A stretch of 40,794 nucleotides of DNA from Bacteroidaceae bacterium. Its GTDB lineage: Bacteria; Bacteroidota; Bacteroidia; Bacteroidales; Bacteroidaceae. Below the pieces are notes generated by a model. That model had not been told where the DNA came from. It worked only from the letters and a program-made list of their open reading frames with translations, and searched no databases. The position numbers and the translations under genes are program-made. This document shows, piece after piece, positions 33,887 to 40,794 of the stretch (positions are counted from its first letter, which is position 1; each line of letters starts with the position of its first letter). Location: contig JAGCXU010000191.1 of assembly GCA_017961145.1 (NCBI GenBank), positions 1-40,794 of the forward strand, given 5' to 3'.

Positions 33887-35800
33887 TTATTGGGGGCTAT
33901 TCCCTTCCTGACGAGCGCTGAGCCGGAACTGGATGGGCAGGTTGAAGCGGCTGCGGACAATATTACCGTCCTTATCCTTGGCAGGTTCCCACTTCGGCAT
34001 TGCCTTCAAGACACGCACTCCTTCTTCGTAGAGCAGTTCTCCTAAGTCTTGTCCCACTTTGGGCTCCTCTGTGCTCTCAGGATTCTTCTCCTTGTAGGAA
34101 GTCACATCAATCTCCGAGAGTTCCATGCCAGGTCCGCGCAGCTTCTTGATTTCCGTGATACTGCCGTCCTTCTCAACAACGAAGCTTATGATGACGCGAC
34201 CTTGCACACCAAATGATTGACAGAGCTTGGGATAGCGGATATTCGTTGCCAAGAACTTGTAGAGTTCTCCTTCACCGCCTGGATACTTGGCATTCACAGC
34301 AGGAACGTTAAAGATGCTGTCCCCTATGTTGAAGGCTTCCTTGCCATCGACCATTATTTTGGTAACGCTCTTGCCGTTGACTGTTATATTGCCTTCGTCG
34401 TCCATCTTTGCTCCGGGCAGCTTCTTTACGAGATCCTTGAGAACAGGATCGTAAGTTCCTGTCTCCTTGTTATAGACAACATTCTGACTCTCAGGTTCCT
34501 TCGTTTCCTTCTTGGTAGTAATTTCGATGACACCATTGGAACCTTTGCTACCCCACTTGGCGGTGGCGGCTTCCTTCTGAAGCACGGTAATGCTCTCGAC
34601 ATCCTCAACATTGATATTAAGCAGTTTAGTGAGCTGCTCTTCGTGCATTCTTTTGAGGTTGATGTCCTTCATATCCTCAGGAATTTCAAAGATTTTGCCG
34701 TTGAGGACAATCAGAGGACGTTCATCTGTGTCCTGCTTCTTCACATCCTCCGAAGTGACCTCCCCAGTGGGACGCAGCGCTTTATCATTTTGAGCAGCAG
34801 GCGTCTTTTCCTGCTCAAAAGCTTGCAAGTTAGCGGAATTCTCCGTACCTTTGCCCTCGAGTTTGGATACTGTCTCCTCAATTGGAGCGACGAACTTAGG
34901 CGTAGCGAAGGCCGAAAGCGCCAACGCAGCGACTGGGATGACATAGAGCACCTTGCTCCGCATCCACGGATTTGACTTGATTCTTTTCATCATAGTGATA
35001 CGTTTTTTAGTTAAACTATGGTTAAAGCTGTTGGCGAAAGCGTAGGAACCGGAGCCAACGGCTTTTCTTATGAGCAATAATTGATAGCCTTGAGCCGAGA
35101 CGCCCTGCTCGAGGACATAACTGTCGGCCTCGTATTCGTGCACATCACGCAGGCTGATGCCCAGCACGTAACAGAGTGGATTCCACCACTGAAGCATCTG
35201 CACGAGGGTGAGCAGCACGACATCCCACGAATGGCGGCTGCGGATGTGACCCATCTCGTGCAAGATAATCTCCCGGCCTGCCTCGTCGTAGTCCTTCTTG
35301 TTGATGACGATGTTGCGCATCCAACTGAACGGCGCGACATCACCCGAATGGCAATAGATGTGGACATCCTGCTCGTCGCCCTTCCAAAGCACGCCCTGCT
35401 TCAAGCCAAGCTGCAGGCGGCCAATCTGCCAGAGCCTCGTCGCGAGCAGCATCGCCATACCTATTATATATATAAAGGTCAAGAGGTGAAAGAGTGAAAA
35501 AGACCCCTCCAAACCTCCCCTTAAAGGGGAGGCAACGACTTGCACCTCAGGCAGAACGTGAACGGGAATGCCCAACTCGAGCATTTGCAACTGTGCCGCT
35601 TGTACGACTGGCTGGCGGTCGAGCGACATCCAAGGTATGTTGCAGAGCGGCAAGACGAGCGACAGCAACAGGATACCCAGCAGCACCATGCGATTGAAGC
35701 GGAAGAAACTCTCTCGCCTGAGCATCAACATGTAGGGCAAATACAGCAGAGTCAACACGATAGCCGACTTGATGGAGTATAAAAGTAAAGCGGACATCAT
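33887..35800 (-). CDS. M56 (BlaR1-like) peptidase with plug-like and TonB C-terminal domain
   Basis: 637 residues. The M56 part has membrane helices near 9-24, 36-52, 105-122 and 285-303, and the zinc site HEMGH at about 181, with a downstream Glu in VHEYEADSYVLE. After a Lys/Glu-rich linker a short stretch ESITVLQKEAATAKWGSKGSNGVIEITTK resembles the TonB-receptor plug box. The final about 110 residues (ATNIRYPKLCQSFGVQGRVIISFVVEKDGSI) form a TonB C-terminal domain. It is downstream of the BlaI-type repressor with a gap of about 160 nt. By family knowledge the peptidase activates a repressor cleavage cascade; the plug and TonB parts suggest outer-membrane signalling. Confidence 0.88.
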   Translation of the reverse strand: MMSALLLYSIKSAIVLTLLYLPYMLMLRRESFFRFNRMVLLGILLLSLVLPLCNIPWMSLDRQPVVQAAQLQMLELGIPVHVLPEVQVVASPLRGGLEGSFSLFHLLTFIYIIGMAMLLATRLWQIGRLQLGLKQGVLWKGDEQDVHIYCHSGDVAPFSWMRNIVINKKDYDEAGREIILHEMGHIRSRHSWDVVLLTLVQMLQWWNPLCYVLGISLRDVHEYEADSYVLEQGVSAQGYQLLLIRKAVGSGSYAFANSFNHSLTKKRITMMKRIKSNPWMRSKVLYVIPVAALALSAFATPKFVAPIEETVSKLEGKGTENSANLQAFEQEKTPAAQNDKALRPTGEVTSEDVKKQDTDERPLIVLNGKIFEIPEDMKDINLKRMHEEQLTKLLNINVEDVESITVLQKEAATAKWGSKGSNGVIEITTKKETKEPESQNVVYNKETGTYDPVLKDLVKKLPGAKMDDEGNITVNGKSVTKIMVDGKEAFNIGDSIFNVPAVNAKYPGGEGELYKFLATNIRYPKLCQSFGVQGRVIISFVVEKDGSITEIKKLRGPGMELSEIDVTSYKEKNPESTEEPKVGQDLGELLYEEGVRVLKAMPKWEPAKDKDGNIVRSRFNLPIQFRLSARQEGNSPQ

Positions 35801-35805
35801 AGCAT

Positions 35806-35838
35806 TTACAATTTGACGATTTACAATTTACGATTTAA
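35806..35838. repeat. Heptamer-type repeat before the M56 gene
   Basis: ACAATTT and ACGATTT alternate for about 33 nt (plus strand). On the minus strand it ends about five nt before the M56 ATG at 35800. Confidence 0.65.
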
Positions 35839-35866
35839 CGTCTGAAGACATGGATTGCTTTTTCTT

Positions 35867-35948
35867 ACCACGAATTGCACGAATTTCACGAATTGGCTAT
35901 GCCTTTGATATCGACGAATAATTCGAGCAATTCGTGTAATTCGTGGTT
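35867..35948. repeat. CACGAATT inverted repeat
   Basis: The left arm ACCACGAATTGCACGAATTT (35867-35886) continues with CACGAATTGG. The right arm (35913-35948) is its imperfect reverse complement, ending AATTCGTGGTTT. The two could fold into a hairpin in the gap between the BlaI gene and M56. Similar strings are common in Bacteroidetes intergenic regions from memory. Confidence 0.7.
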
Positions 35949-35960
35949 TAATAACATATA

Positions 35961-36350
35961 TCATCTGTTGTTTGGATAATCAACGAGTTTGAGCAGTTCA
36001 TTTACTTCATCGGGCGTGAGGTTTTCCTCCATGACGAAGTAGTTGAGCATCGACTTGACGCTGCCGCCGAAGAAGTTCTTCTTGACCTCTTGCATCGTGC
36101 GTCGTGTGTATTCTGCCCGCGTCACGAGCGGCACATAACGGTGCGTCTTGCCCTGACCCTCCACTTTGTGGAAGTCGAGATAGCCTTTCTCGCAGAGCAC
36201 TTTCAGGTAGGTCGCGACGGTTGTATAGGCAGGTTTCGGCTCTTCGTAGCGTTCGATGACGTCCCACGCACAAGCCGCTCCGTCGATGTCCCACAGGATG
36301 TTCATCACTTCGAACTCAACCTTTGTCAATGTGTTGTCGTTGCGTTTCAT
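35961..36350 (-). CDS. BlaI/MecI/CopY-family repressor
   Basis: 129 residues. Winged-helix DNA-binding part (LTKVEFEVMNILWDIDGAACAWDVIE; PAYTTVATYLKVLCEKGYLDFHKVEGQGKTHRYVPLVTR) and a C-terminal dimerisation helix with FFGGSVKSMLNYFVMEENLTPDEVNELLKLV. It binds as a dimer and is usually cleaved when the cognate M56 sensor is activated. The peptidase gene follows. Upstream there are a repeat of CCAAACGA type and 14-nt direct repeats (36475-36509). Confidence 0.92.
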   Translation of the reverse strand: MKRNDNTLTKVEFEVMNILWDIDGAACAWDVIERYEEPKPAYTTVATYLKVLCEKGYLDFHKVEGQGKTHRYVPLVTRAEYTRRTMQEVKKNFFGGSVKSMLNYFVMEENLTPDEVNELLKLVDYPNNR

Positions 36351-36391
36351 GTTTGGTCGTTTGGGGGGTTAGTCGTTTGGTCGTTTGGGTT
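36351..36391. repeat. 8-nt-period repeat before the BlaI gene
   Basis: GTTTGGTC-type units (GTTTGGTCGTTTGGGG and GTTTGGTCGTTTGGGT) are found directly upstream of the BlaI-type ATG (36350). Confidence 0.6.
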
Positions 36392-36474
36392 TCCGAAGGC
36401 AAAGTAAGGGAGTTTTCTCGAATCTCGCAATGTTTAGATATCGGAAACTTTCGAAATTGGGCGTTTTTTAACGT

Positions 36475-36509
36475 TTATTCTTAGTAATTGAACAGTTATT
36501 CGTAGTAAT
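36475..36509. repeat. 14-nt direct repeats spaced 21 nt
   Basis: TTATTCTTAGTAAT at 36475-36488 and TTATTCGTAGTAAT at 36496-36509; one mismatch and two helical turns apart. It lies about 125 nt upstream of the BlaI-type start and could be a regulatory site. Confidence 0.5.
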
Positions 36510-36524
36510 AGGACGAGACAAAAA

Positions 36525-36555
36525 GTCCCCGACTGGCTTCTCAGCTGGTCGAGGA
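36525..36555 (-). terminator. Terminator of the sigma-factor operon
   Basis: GTCCCCGACTGG and CCAGCTGGTCGAGGAC-type arms pair, and on the minus strand a run of five T follows (GGGGACTTTTTGTC). It is downstream of the secreted protein at 36615. Confidence 0.7.
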
Positions 36556-36614
36556 CATGAAAAGAAAAATACCTTAAAACTTAATGAGAAAATACTTGTT
36601 GCTTGTGTAGTTGC

Positions 36615-37487
36615 TTACTTTTTATGCATTTGCATTAGCAGTTCGCGTGCCTTCTCGAAGTACTTGCGGTCTGCCGCATTCTTGGCTACTTCAATTAAAG
36701 CGTCAATGTCGGCCATTACCTTCTCCCACTTCTCTGTAGAGTCGGGAAGCTGGAAGGCACCAAACTTGACGCCCAGCCTGCAGAGGTCATAGATGCCGAT
36801 TGCTGTAACTTCTGTCGTGTTGTTTCTCCAGTAAAAGTCCTTCAAGCTATTGAAGTTGCGGATGAAAGCGTCGTCGTTCGTCATCTCATTGAAGAACGGA
36901 TTTATTGGGTTGGAAGGGATGCCTGTGCCTATAATGGTAGTCGTCTGTGCCGAAGGTATCTTAGCGTACGTCACGATGTATCGGGCGAAGACATTTCCCT
37001 TGTGGTCTTCCTTCCATTCGAGGGCATAGGCGTAGCGATGCGTCTTGGTGGTGTCGCCAGCATCAAGTATGTTGACGTTGATGTAGTTGCCATATTGTTC
37101 GCCAATAGTGACGTAGCGACTTGGGTCATCACCTATCATCAGGTTGCGCTTGCCTTCATTCTGCGGGTTTCCCGTCGATAAAGTGTTGACACCGTAACAG
37201 TTCGGATTGTAGGTTCCGTTTGCCTCGAATGCTTTAATCATTTCGTCGAGCATGGAACGTTGTTTCTTTGGAAGCGTGAAGGTCATGATGTCGCAGCGCC
37301 ACTTCAAGGGCGTTCCTTCCTTCGTTATGTCGCGTTCCTGACCAAGACTCTTGCTGACTTCCACCTTGTTGTCAATGGTTTGAGAGATGAGACTACTCAT
37401 CCAGGACTCTATGTCCTGCGCTATGACATTTTGTGCGGAAGCGTTCAAACTGACGAGCATCAAGCTCGCAAGGATTAAGTTCTTCAT
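36615..37487 (-). CDS. Secreted protein of unknown function
   Basis: 290 residues with signal peptide ending ASA/QN. No family recognised. The body is a mixture of alpha and beta (LKWRCDIMTFTLPKKQRSMLDEMIKAFEANG; YALEWKEDHKGNVFARYIVTYAKIPS; final helix ADRKYFEKARELLMQMHKK). It lies 20 nt after the anti-sigma gene in the same direction, so it may be an envelope protein controlled by the sigma factor. Followed by a strong terminator. Confidence 0.7.
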   Translation of the reverse strand: MKNLILASLMLVSLNASAQNVIAQDIESWMSSLISQTIDNKVEVSKSLGQERDITKEGTPLKWRCDIMTFTLPKKQRSMLDEMIKAFEANGTYNPNCYGVNTLSTGNPQNEGKRNLMIGDDPSRYVTIGEQYGNYINVNILDAGDTTKTHRYAYALEWKEDHKGNVFARYIVTYAKIPSAQTTTIIGTGIPSNPINPFFNEMTNDDAFIRNFNSLKDFYWRNNTTEVTAIGIYDLCRLGVKFGAFQLPDSTEKWEKVMADIDALIEVAKNAADRKYFEKARELLMQMHKK

Positions 37488-37507
37488 AATTATAACGTAT
37501 TGAATGT

Positions 37508-38161
37508 TTAGAATGAAATGATTTGGTTTGATGTCTCGAGTTCTCTGCCCTCAAGCGTGGCGATGTATGCGCGCAGAGGTTCTGTCTGCTCATGCATCTC
37601 GTAGGCAGTTTGCAAGACTTCCTCGGCAAGGAAGATATCGACGAGCGCCTGCTTTTCGGGTGAGATGACGGGCTCTTCTTCAGGTTGCTCCTCTGCCCTT
37701 TCCGAGGGAGGTGGAGCGACTTCTTGTCCTGTCTCTAAAGACGCAAGCAGAGGTTCCTCAGAACTTAATTCGTCAAGTTGCTCAACTTCACGTGTGATCT
37801 TTGCCAATTTCACGTGTGGTTTTGTCCGAGTTGACACGTGATGTTTTTCAACCTCCTGTGTCAGGCTCTTCGACTCGTCATTAGTCGGCTCTGGTTGAAG
37901 CGTTTGTTGCTTCTCTGGTATTTCAGTATTTTGAGTCACTACAGGCAGTTCTTTCGGCTTGTTCACAAAGAGGAAGAAGCCCACGAGCAAAGTTGCTGCG
38001 ATGCCACTCACCCAGAGAGCCACCGTGCGTTGCTTGTTTCGCCGACGGACTTCTACAGCCTTCAGCACCCTTGCGGCAAAGTCTTCCGAGAGTGGCGGCA
38101 CGTTGGCTGCCTTTCGTTCAAATGCTGCCTTTAGCAGTTTATCCTGTTCCTTTTCCTTCAT
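37508..38161 (-). CDS. Anti-sigma-like membrane protein
   Basis: 217 residues from the ATG at 38161, which follows a good AAAAGGAT ribosome site; an upstream TTG in the repeat is unlikely. The N-terminus (MKEKEQDKLLKAAFERKAA) resembles a short sigma-binding tail, a TM helix lies at 47-66, and the rest is a Glu/Pro-rich periplasmic stretch with a C-terminal helix (KQALVDIFLAEEVLQTAYEMHEQ). It follows the sigma gene after 21 nt, fitting a membrane anti-sigma factor. Residues 105-134 are encoded by 22-bp array E. No known anti-sigma domain is clear, so the role is inferred from context. Confidence 0.7.
   Translation of the reverse strand: MKEKEQDKLLKAAFERKAANVPPLSEDFAARVLKAVEVRRRNKQRTVALWVSGIAATLLVGFFLFVNKPKELPVVTQNTEIPEKQQTLQPEPTNDESKSLTQEVEKHHVSTRTKPHVKLAKITREVEQLDELSSEEPLLASLETGQEVAPPPSERAEEQPEEEPVISPEKQALVDIFLAEEVLQTAYEMHEQTEPLRAYIATLEGRELETSNQIISF
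37762..37849. repeat. 22-bp-period array E inside the anti-sigma gene
   Basis: Four 22-nt units start at 37762, 37784, 37806 and 37828, with cores TCACGTGTGATC, TCACGTGTGGTT and GACACGTGATGT. The first unit is diverged. 22 is not a multiple of 3, so the encoded peptide (about residues 105-134) shows no repeat. No stop codon interrupts the frame. Confidence 0.8.
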
Positions 38162-38162
38162 A

Positions 38163-38198
38163 TCCTTTTCAATTTTCAATCTTCAATCTTCAATTTTC
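38163..38198. repeat. Heptamer-type repeat at the sigma/anti-sigma junction
   Basis: AATTTTC and AATCTTC alternate with 7-nt period. On the minus strand it covers the last codons and stop of the sigma factor (KIED-stop) and ends next to the ribosome site of the anti-sigma gene. Confidence 0.65.
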
Positions 38199-38737
38199 AA
38201 CAACTTCCTCAGTTTCTTCCTGATTCTTTGCAGCCTGCTGGCGAGTGGACCTGCTGCCACATCCATCACCTCGGCTATTTCTGCGAGCGAGCGTTCCTCG
38301 TAATAATGCAGATGCAGAAGCGTCCTTTCCTCTGGGCGCAGGCTGTCGATGGCTTTGTCGAGGAGCATGAGACGTTCGTTTCTTGCTGCCGTCTCCTCCT
38401 CTTCCTGCGCCCACGATGCCCCGTCTGGCGGCCTGTAGCGCTCCTCGTCGAGCGGCATAGAGGCCAGTCCTCGGCTGCGAAGATGATTCAAAGCGGTGTT
38501 GTAGGCGATGCGGCTGAGCCATGTCGTGAACGAAGCTCGCTCGGGGTCGAAGTCGGAGAGATGCGTGAAGGCACGCACAAAGACGTCCTGCGTCAACTCC
38601 TCCACATCGCGAACATCGCTAACCATCTGTGCCACAAGCAGCTGAACCTGACGTCCGTACCTGTCCATCAGGTACTTATATCCGTCGGCTTGCCCGCGCT
38701 GGGCAGCGAGTATCATCTGCTTTTCCTGTTCAGCCAT
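38183..38737 (-). CDS. ECF sigma factor (sigma-70 family)
   Basis: 184 residues from the ATG at 38737 (MAEQEKQM); an in-frame GTG at 38764 is possible but has no strong ribosome site. Region 2 (LMDRYGRQVQLLVAQMVSDVRDVEELTQDVFVRAFTHL) and region 4 (LRPEERTLLHLHYYEERSLAEIAEVMDVAAGPLASRLQRIRKKL) are clear. It redirects RNA polymerase to its own regulon. Next gene encodes the probable anti-sigma. The target promoter is not seen. Confidence 0.92.
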   Translation of the reverse strand: MAEQEKQMILAAQRGQADGYKYLMDRYGRQVQLLVAQMVSDVRDVEELTQDVFVRAFTHLSDFDPERASFTTWLSRIAYNTALNHLRSRGLASMPLDEERYRPPDGASWAQEEEETAARNERLMLLDKAIDSLRPEERTLLHLHYYEERSLAEIAEVMDVAAGPLASRLQRIRKKLRKLLKIED

Positions 38738-38807
38738 AGTTTGTCTTGCCACCCTTATATACACAAGAACAGCAGAAATATGTCGCTAAAAAGAGAAAAA
38801 TTTTTGC

Positions 38808-39434
38808 CTATGCGAGGCGATAACGCGTTTGAGCGCCCTTGCCCTCGCGAACCAGACGACCCTCTCGAACGAGCCGACCCAAGAGTTTTGTCACGCGGTT
38901 TCTGGTCAAGGTCTGTTCGAAAGCGACGGACACATCCTTATGAGTAATGTAGGTTTTGCTGGCAAAGAGTTCGGCGAGGCGTGCCTCGACCTCCGACTCC
39001 TCTGCATTGAACTTCCATCCATACGGCACCTGATCGACCTCGAAGGCACGCACTTCGGCCAGCAATTCGCTGTCAGGACGGAACTGCAGACCTTCCACTC
39101 GGACATCTTTCCCATGATAATTGCCGTCCTTCACCTCGATGTCACCCTTCAAGGAAAGGCGGAAAGTGCCGATTCCGGGCAGCGTGACGGCGTTCCCCTT
39201 CTCCAGTTCATGCACCATCACCCTTTGCAAAGTGCTCAGAGCCGCCATCAGTTCGGCCTTGGGCAACACGGAAGGCAACCTGCCGCTGCTGCTCTGGAAC
39301 TCGATGGCATCCGTCGTCTGCGGGCTTTCCAACAAGACGCGAAGGCTCTCCAAATCAGTCGTTTCACTCACATTCTCCTGCTGCCCTTCGGTGGGAAGAA
39401 CACCGCGCCGGGCAATTGAAAATCTTATAGCCAT
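38808..39434 (-). CDS. HU-like DNA-binding protein with winged-helix tail
   Basis: 208 residues. The first part looks like an HU domain of the large Bacteroidetes type (AIRFSIARRGVL...KAELMAALSTLQRVMVHELEKGNAVTLPGIGTFRLSLKG...VRVEGLQFRPDSEL). The C-terminal 70 residues form a winged helix (KTYITHKDVSVAFEQTLTRNRVTKLLGRLVREGRLVREG). The combination suggests a DNA-bound regulator or structural protein. It has its own promoter (39460-39491) and lies downstream of a repeat array. Third HU-type protein in the window. Confidence 0.82.
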   Translation of the reverse strand: MAIRFSIARRGVLPTEGQQENVSETTDLESLRVLLESPQTTDAIEFQSSSGRLPSVLPKAELMAALSTLQRVMVHELEKGNAVTLPGIGTFRLSLKGDIEVKDGNYHGKDVRVEGLQFRPDSELLAEVRAFEVDQVPYGWKFNAEESEVEARLAELFASKTYITHKDVSVAFEQTLTRNRVTKLLGRLVREGRLVREGKGAQTRYRLA

Positions 39435-39459
39435 AATCGTATCGTTTTGATTTACCCCA

Positions 39460-39491
39460 CAAAATTAGCAAAAATCCCCCATTTCACCAAG
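39460..39491 (-). promoter_or_regulatory. Promoter of the HU-winged-helix gene
   Basis: Minus-strand TAATTTTG (plus CAAAATTA 39460-39467) with a TTG (plus CAAG 39488-39491) 20 nt upstream. Fits the consensus, the -33 is weak (CTTG). Confidence 0.6.
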
Positions 39492-39519
39492 AGTTTTACT
39501 CGAAAAAAACAGTTAAGTT

Positions 39520-39585
39520 GTTTGCTCCTTCATGTAGAAGCAATTACTCCTTCATGTAGGAGCAATCACTCTTACATGAAGGAGC
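39520..39585. repeat. 22-bp-period array F (three units)
   Basis: Three 22-nt units at 39520, 39542 and 39564, with cores CTCCTTCATGTAGAAGC, CTCCTTCATGTAGGAGC and CTCTTACATGAAGGAGC. The third is near the reverse complement of the first two, so the array can fold. Same period and AA start as A-E, but a different core. Confidence 0.7.
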
Positions 39586-39615
39586 AACGATCCAAGCCTG
39601 CCGAATGGCACAAAA

Positions 39616-39648
39616 AAGGCTGCCACATCAAGCGACGTGGCAGCCTTA
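39616..39648 (-). terminator. Terminator of the TlpA-like gene
   Basis: AAGGCTGCCAC / GTGGCAGCCTT stem with a 10-nt loop, followed on the minus strand by TTTTTTG. It lies 11 nt beyond the gene's stop. Confidence 0.8.
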
Positions 39649-39658
39649 GGGAACTGAG

Positions 39659-40794
39659 TTACTGCATCTGCTGCAGTAGTTTGACGAGGTCGTCGAGGTC
39701 GCGCGCATCGATGTCCAGGTCGAGCATGTTGCCGTCGCGGTCGAAGAGCTTGTACGTCGGGAAGGCACGGACATCAAGGTGACGCTCGATGGCGCTCTGC
39801 TGCTCGGACGGCAGATTGTAGTGTGCCACGTTGTCTCCGCTGACGTTGTACTCCTTGATGACGTTTTCCCAAGACTCCTGAGGGCTGCGGTTGGCGAGGT
39901 AGAGGAACGCGATGTCGAAATCTTTCAGTCGCTCATATTCCTCCTGACTATGGGAGAGAGCCTCCTTGCAAGGTCCGCACCAAGTGCCCCAGACGTCGAG
40001 CAGCACGAACTTTCCCTTGTAGGGTTCCAGGAGTTTCCGCAGCAAAGCCTCGCCTTCGGTGAGGTCCTTCACGTCGTCCGACGACTTGAGCACGAGCTTG
40101 TCGAACTCGCGGTTAGCCAGGGCGACGTAGTAGTCGTTCTTCTTCTCAATCATCTCGATGGCGGTGGGGTTGGCTATCATCATCTTCAAGGAGTCGAGCA
40201 CCTCGGGGAGCAGCGAGACGCGGTCGTGCTCGAGCTCTTCATAAACCTGCTGCGTGAGCCAGAGGCTCTTCAGGAACGGCTTGGCACCAAGGGAGTCGAG
40301 GCGGTGCTCCTGGTCCTTCATGCGGGTGAGGAGTGACTTGCCACTAAAGAACTTCTGTACCCTTGGACTGTTGAGAATTTTCTCAACAGCTTGGATGAGG
40401 TCGGCGTTCTTCGTGTTCTCTTCATCGGCGATACGCTCCTTCTCTTCCTCTGTAGAAGCCTGACCGATGCGCTCCTGTGCTGTCTTTATCCACTCTTTCC
40501 AACGGTTCAGGACCTCATGTTCCTCGTCGTTCTCGACTATCTCGCTGAGGTGGTCGAGGTAGTTCATGCTGAAAGTGTAGCTGACCGGCACGACAGCATC
40601 ACCAAGAGAGTCTCGCAGGAACATTTGTGTCTCACGGTGAAGCGTCAAGGGAGACTCGAGCTTCGTCCAGAAGGTGTTGTATGCATATCGGCGTGCAACC
40701 TCGGGGAATCGGCTGTTTTCGCCGCGGAAGCGAGCCTGTCCGAAGTAGAATGCCTGCTGCCAAAGCGTGTTGCCCCGGCGATATTGCCTGTAGC
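39659..40794 (-). CDS. TlpA-like thioredoxin-domain protein, N-terminus outside the window
   Basis: The frame is open to the window edge; the in-frame TTG at 40648 is not a true start because the same frame continues upstream (YRQYRRGNTLWQQAFYFGQ). The visible part has a helical domain (about 250 residues) followed by a C-terminal thioredoxin fold with VLLDVWGTWCGPCKEALSHSQEEY (CGPC) and VRAFPTYKLFDRDGN with the cis-Pro. Such helical-plus-TlpA proteins are common in Bacteroidetes (envelope disulfide reductase). Followed by a terminator. Substrate unknown. Confidence 0.88.
   Translation of the reverse strand, partial: YRQYRRGNTLWQQAFYFGQARFRGENSRFPEVARRYAYNTFWTKLESPLTLHRETQMFLRDSLGDAVVPVSYTFSMNYLDHLSEIVENDEEHEVLNRWKEWIKTAQERIGQASTEEEKERIADEENTKNADLIQAVEKILNSPRVQKFFSGKSLLTRMKDQEHRLDSLGAKPFLKSLWLTQQVYEELEHDRVSLLPEVLDSLKMMIANPTAIEMIEKKNDYYVALANREFDKLVLKSSDDVKDLTEGEALLRKLLEPYKGKFVLLDVWGTWCGPCKEALSHSQEEYERLKDFDIAFLYLANRSPQESWENVIKEYNVSGDNVAHYNLPSEQQSAIERHLDVRAFPTYKLFDRDGNMLDLDIDARDLDDLVKLLQQMQ

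Overview
The window looks like a chromosomal segment of a Bacteroidales bacterium, most likely Prevotellaceae. Supporting signs are Bacteroidetes-type promoters (TTTG, about 20 nt, then TAnnTTTG), Bat/MoxR genes with the family's usual order, secreted proteins ending in the Prevotella-style IYDLSGR...KGLYIV tail, a FISUMP-type secreted protein, and a sensor kinase typical of the order. I saw no tRNA, rRNA, CRISPR, transposase or phage gene.

Layout. 1-1183 (+): the end of an ATP-grasp protein and a membrane thioredoxin-like protein. 1184-1811: a long gene-free stretch with a repeat array and a promoter. 1812-5726 (+): Tat-exported metallophosphoesterase, pyrE, an SRPBCC protein and argH. 5838-11696 (+): a lipoprotein with a Rieske-like C-terminus, a small secreted protein, a GH3 glycosidase with a PA14 insert and a large repetitive secreted protein; the last three are start/stop coupled. 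27375 down to 11920 (-): one long co-directional run of moxR, DUF58, a Bat-associated membrane protein, batA, a batB-batC fusion, batD, batE, a double-module sensor kinase, its response regulator, a small membrane protein and a UvrD/PcrA helicase. 30983 down to 27505 (-): ftsY, rimO, HU, and an HU-transmembrane-LysM protein. 31335-32557 (+): a second coupled pair of small secreted protein and FISUMP protein, facing a membrane-bound AraC regulator (-). 36350 down to 33887 (-): BlaI-type repressor and M56/plug/TonB protein. 38737 down to 36615 (-): ECF sigma factor, anti-sigma-like membrane protein and a secreted protein. 39434-38808 (-): HU-like protein with a winged-helix tail. 40794-39659 (-): a TlpA-like thioredoxin, cut by the window edge.

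The most unusual signal is not a gene. Six short arrays built of units of about 22 bp (two helical turns) are scattered over the 40 kb. Five are 87-88 bp long by my boundaries, i.e. four units. They share unit junctions of the form TTTGCC/AACTT and interrelated cores (for example CACGTGTGATG). One lies inside the coding region of the anti-sigma protein and another in the bat operon. A second, distinct class of 7-8 nt period repeats lies directly upstream of the start codons of five genes, and a sixth stretch overlaps a promoter. A third element is a promoter-bearing block of about 68 nt shared by ftsY and the AraC gene.

Functional reading: central metabolism (pyrE, argH) sits next to envelope and secretion modules: polysaccharide use (GH3), the Bat complex, envelope stress sensing (ECF/anti-sigma, BlaI/M56), thioredoxin-type redox proteins, and HU proteins, one of which may connect the nucleoid to peptidoglycan.
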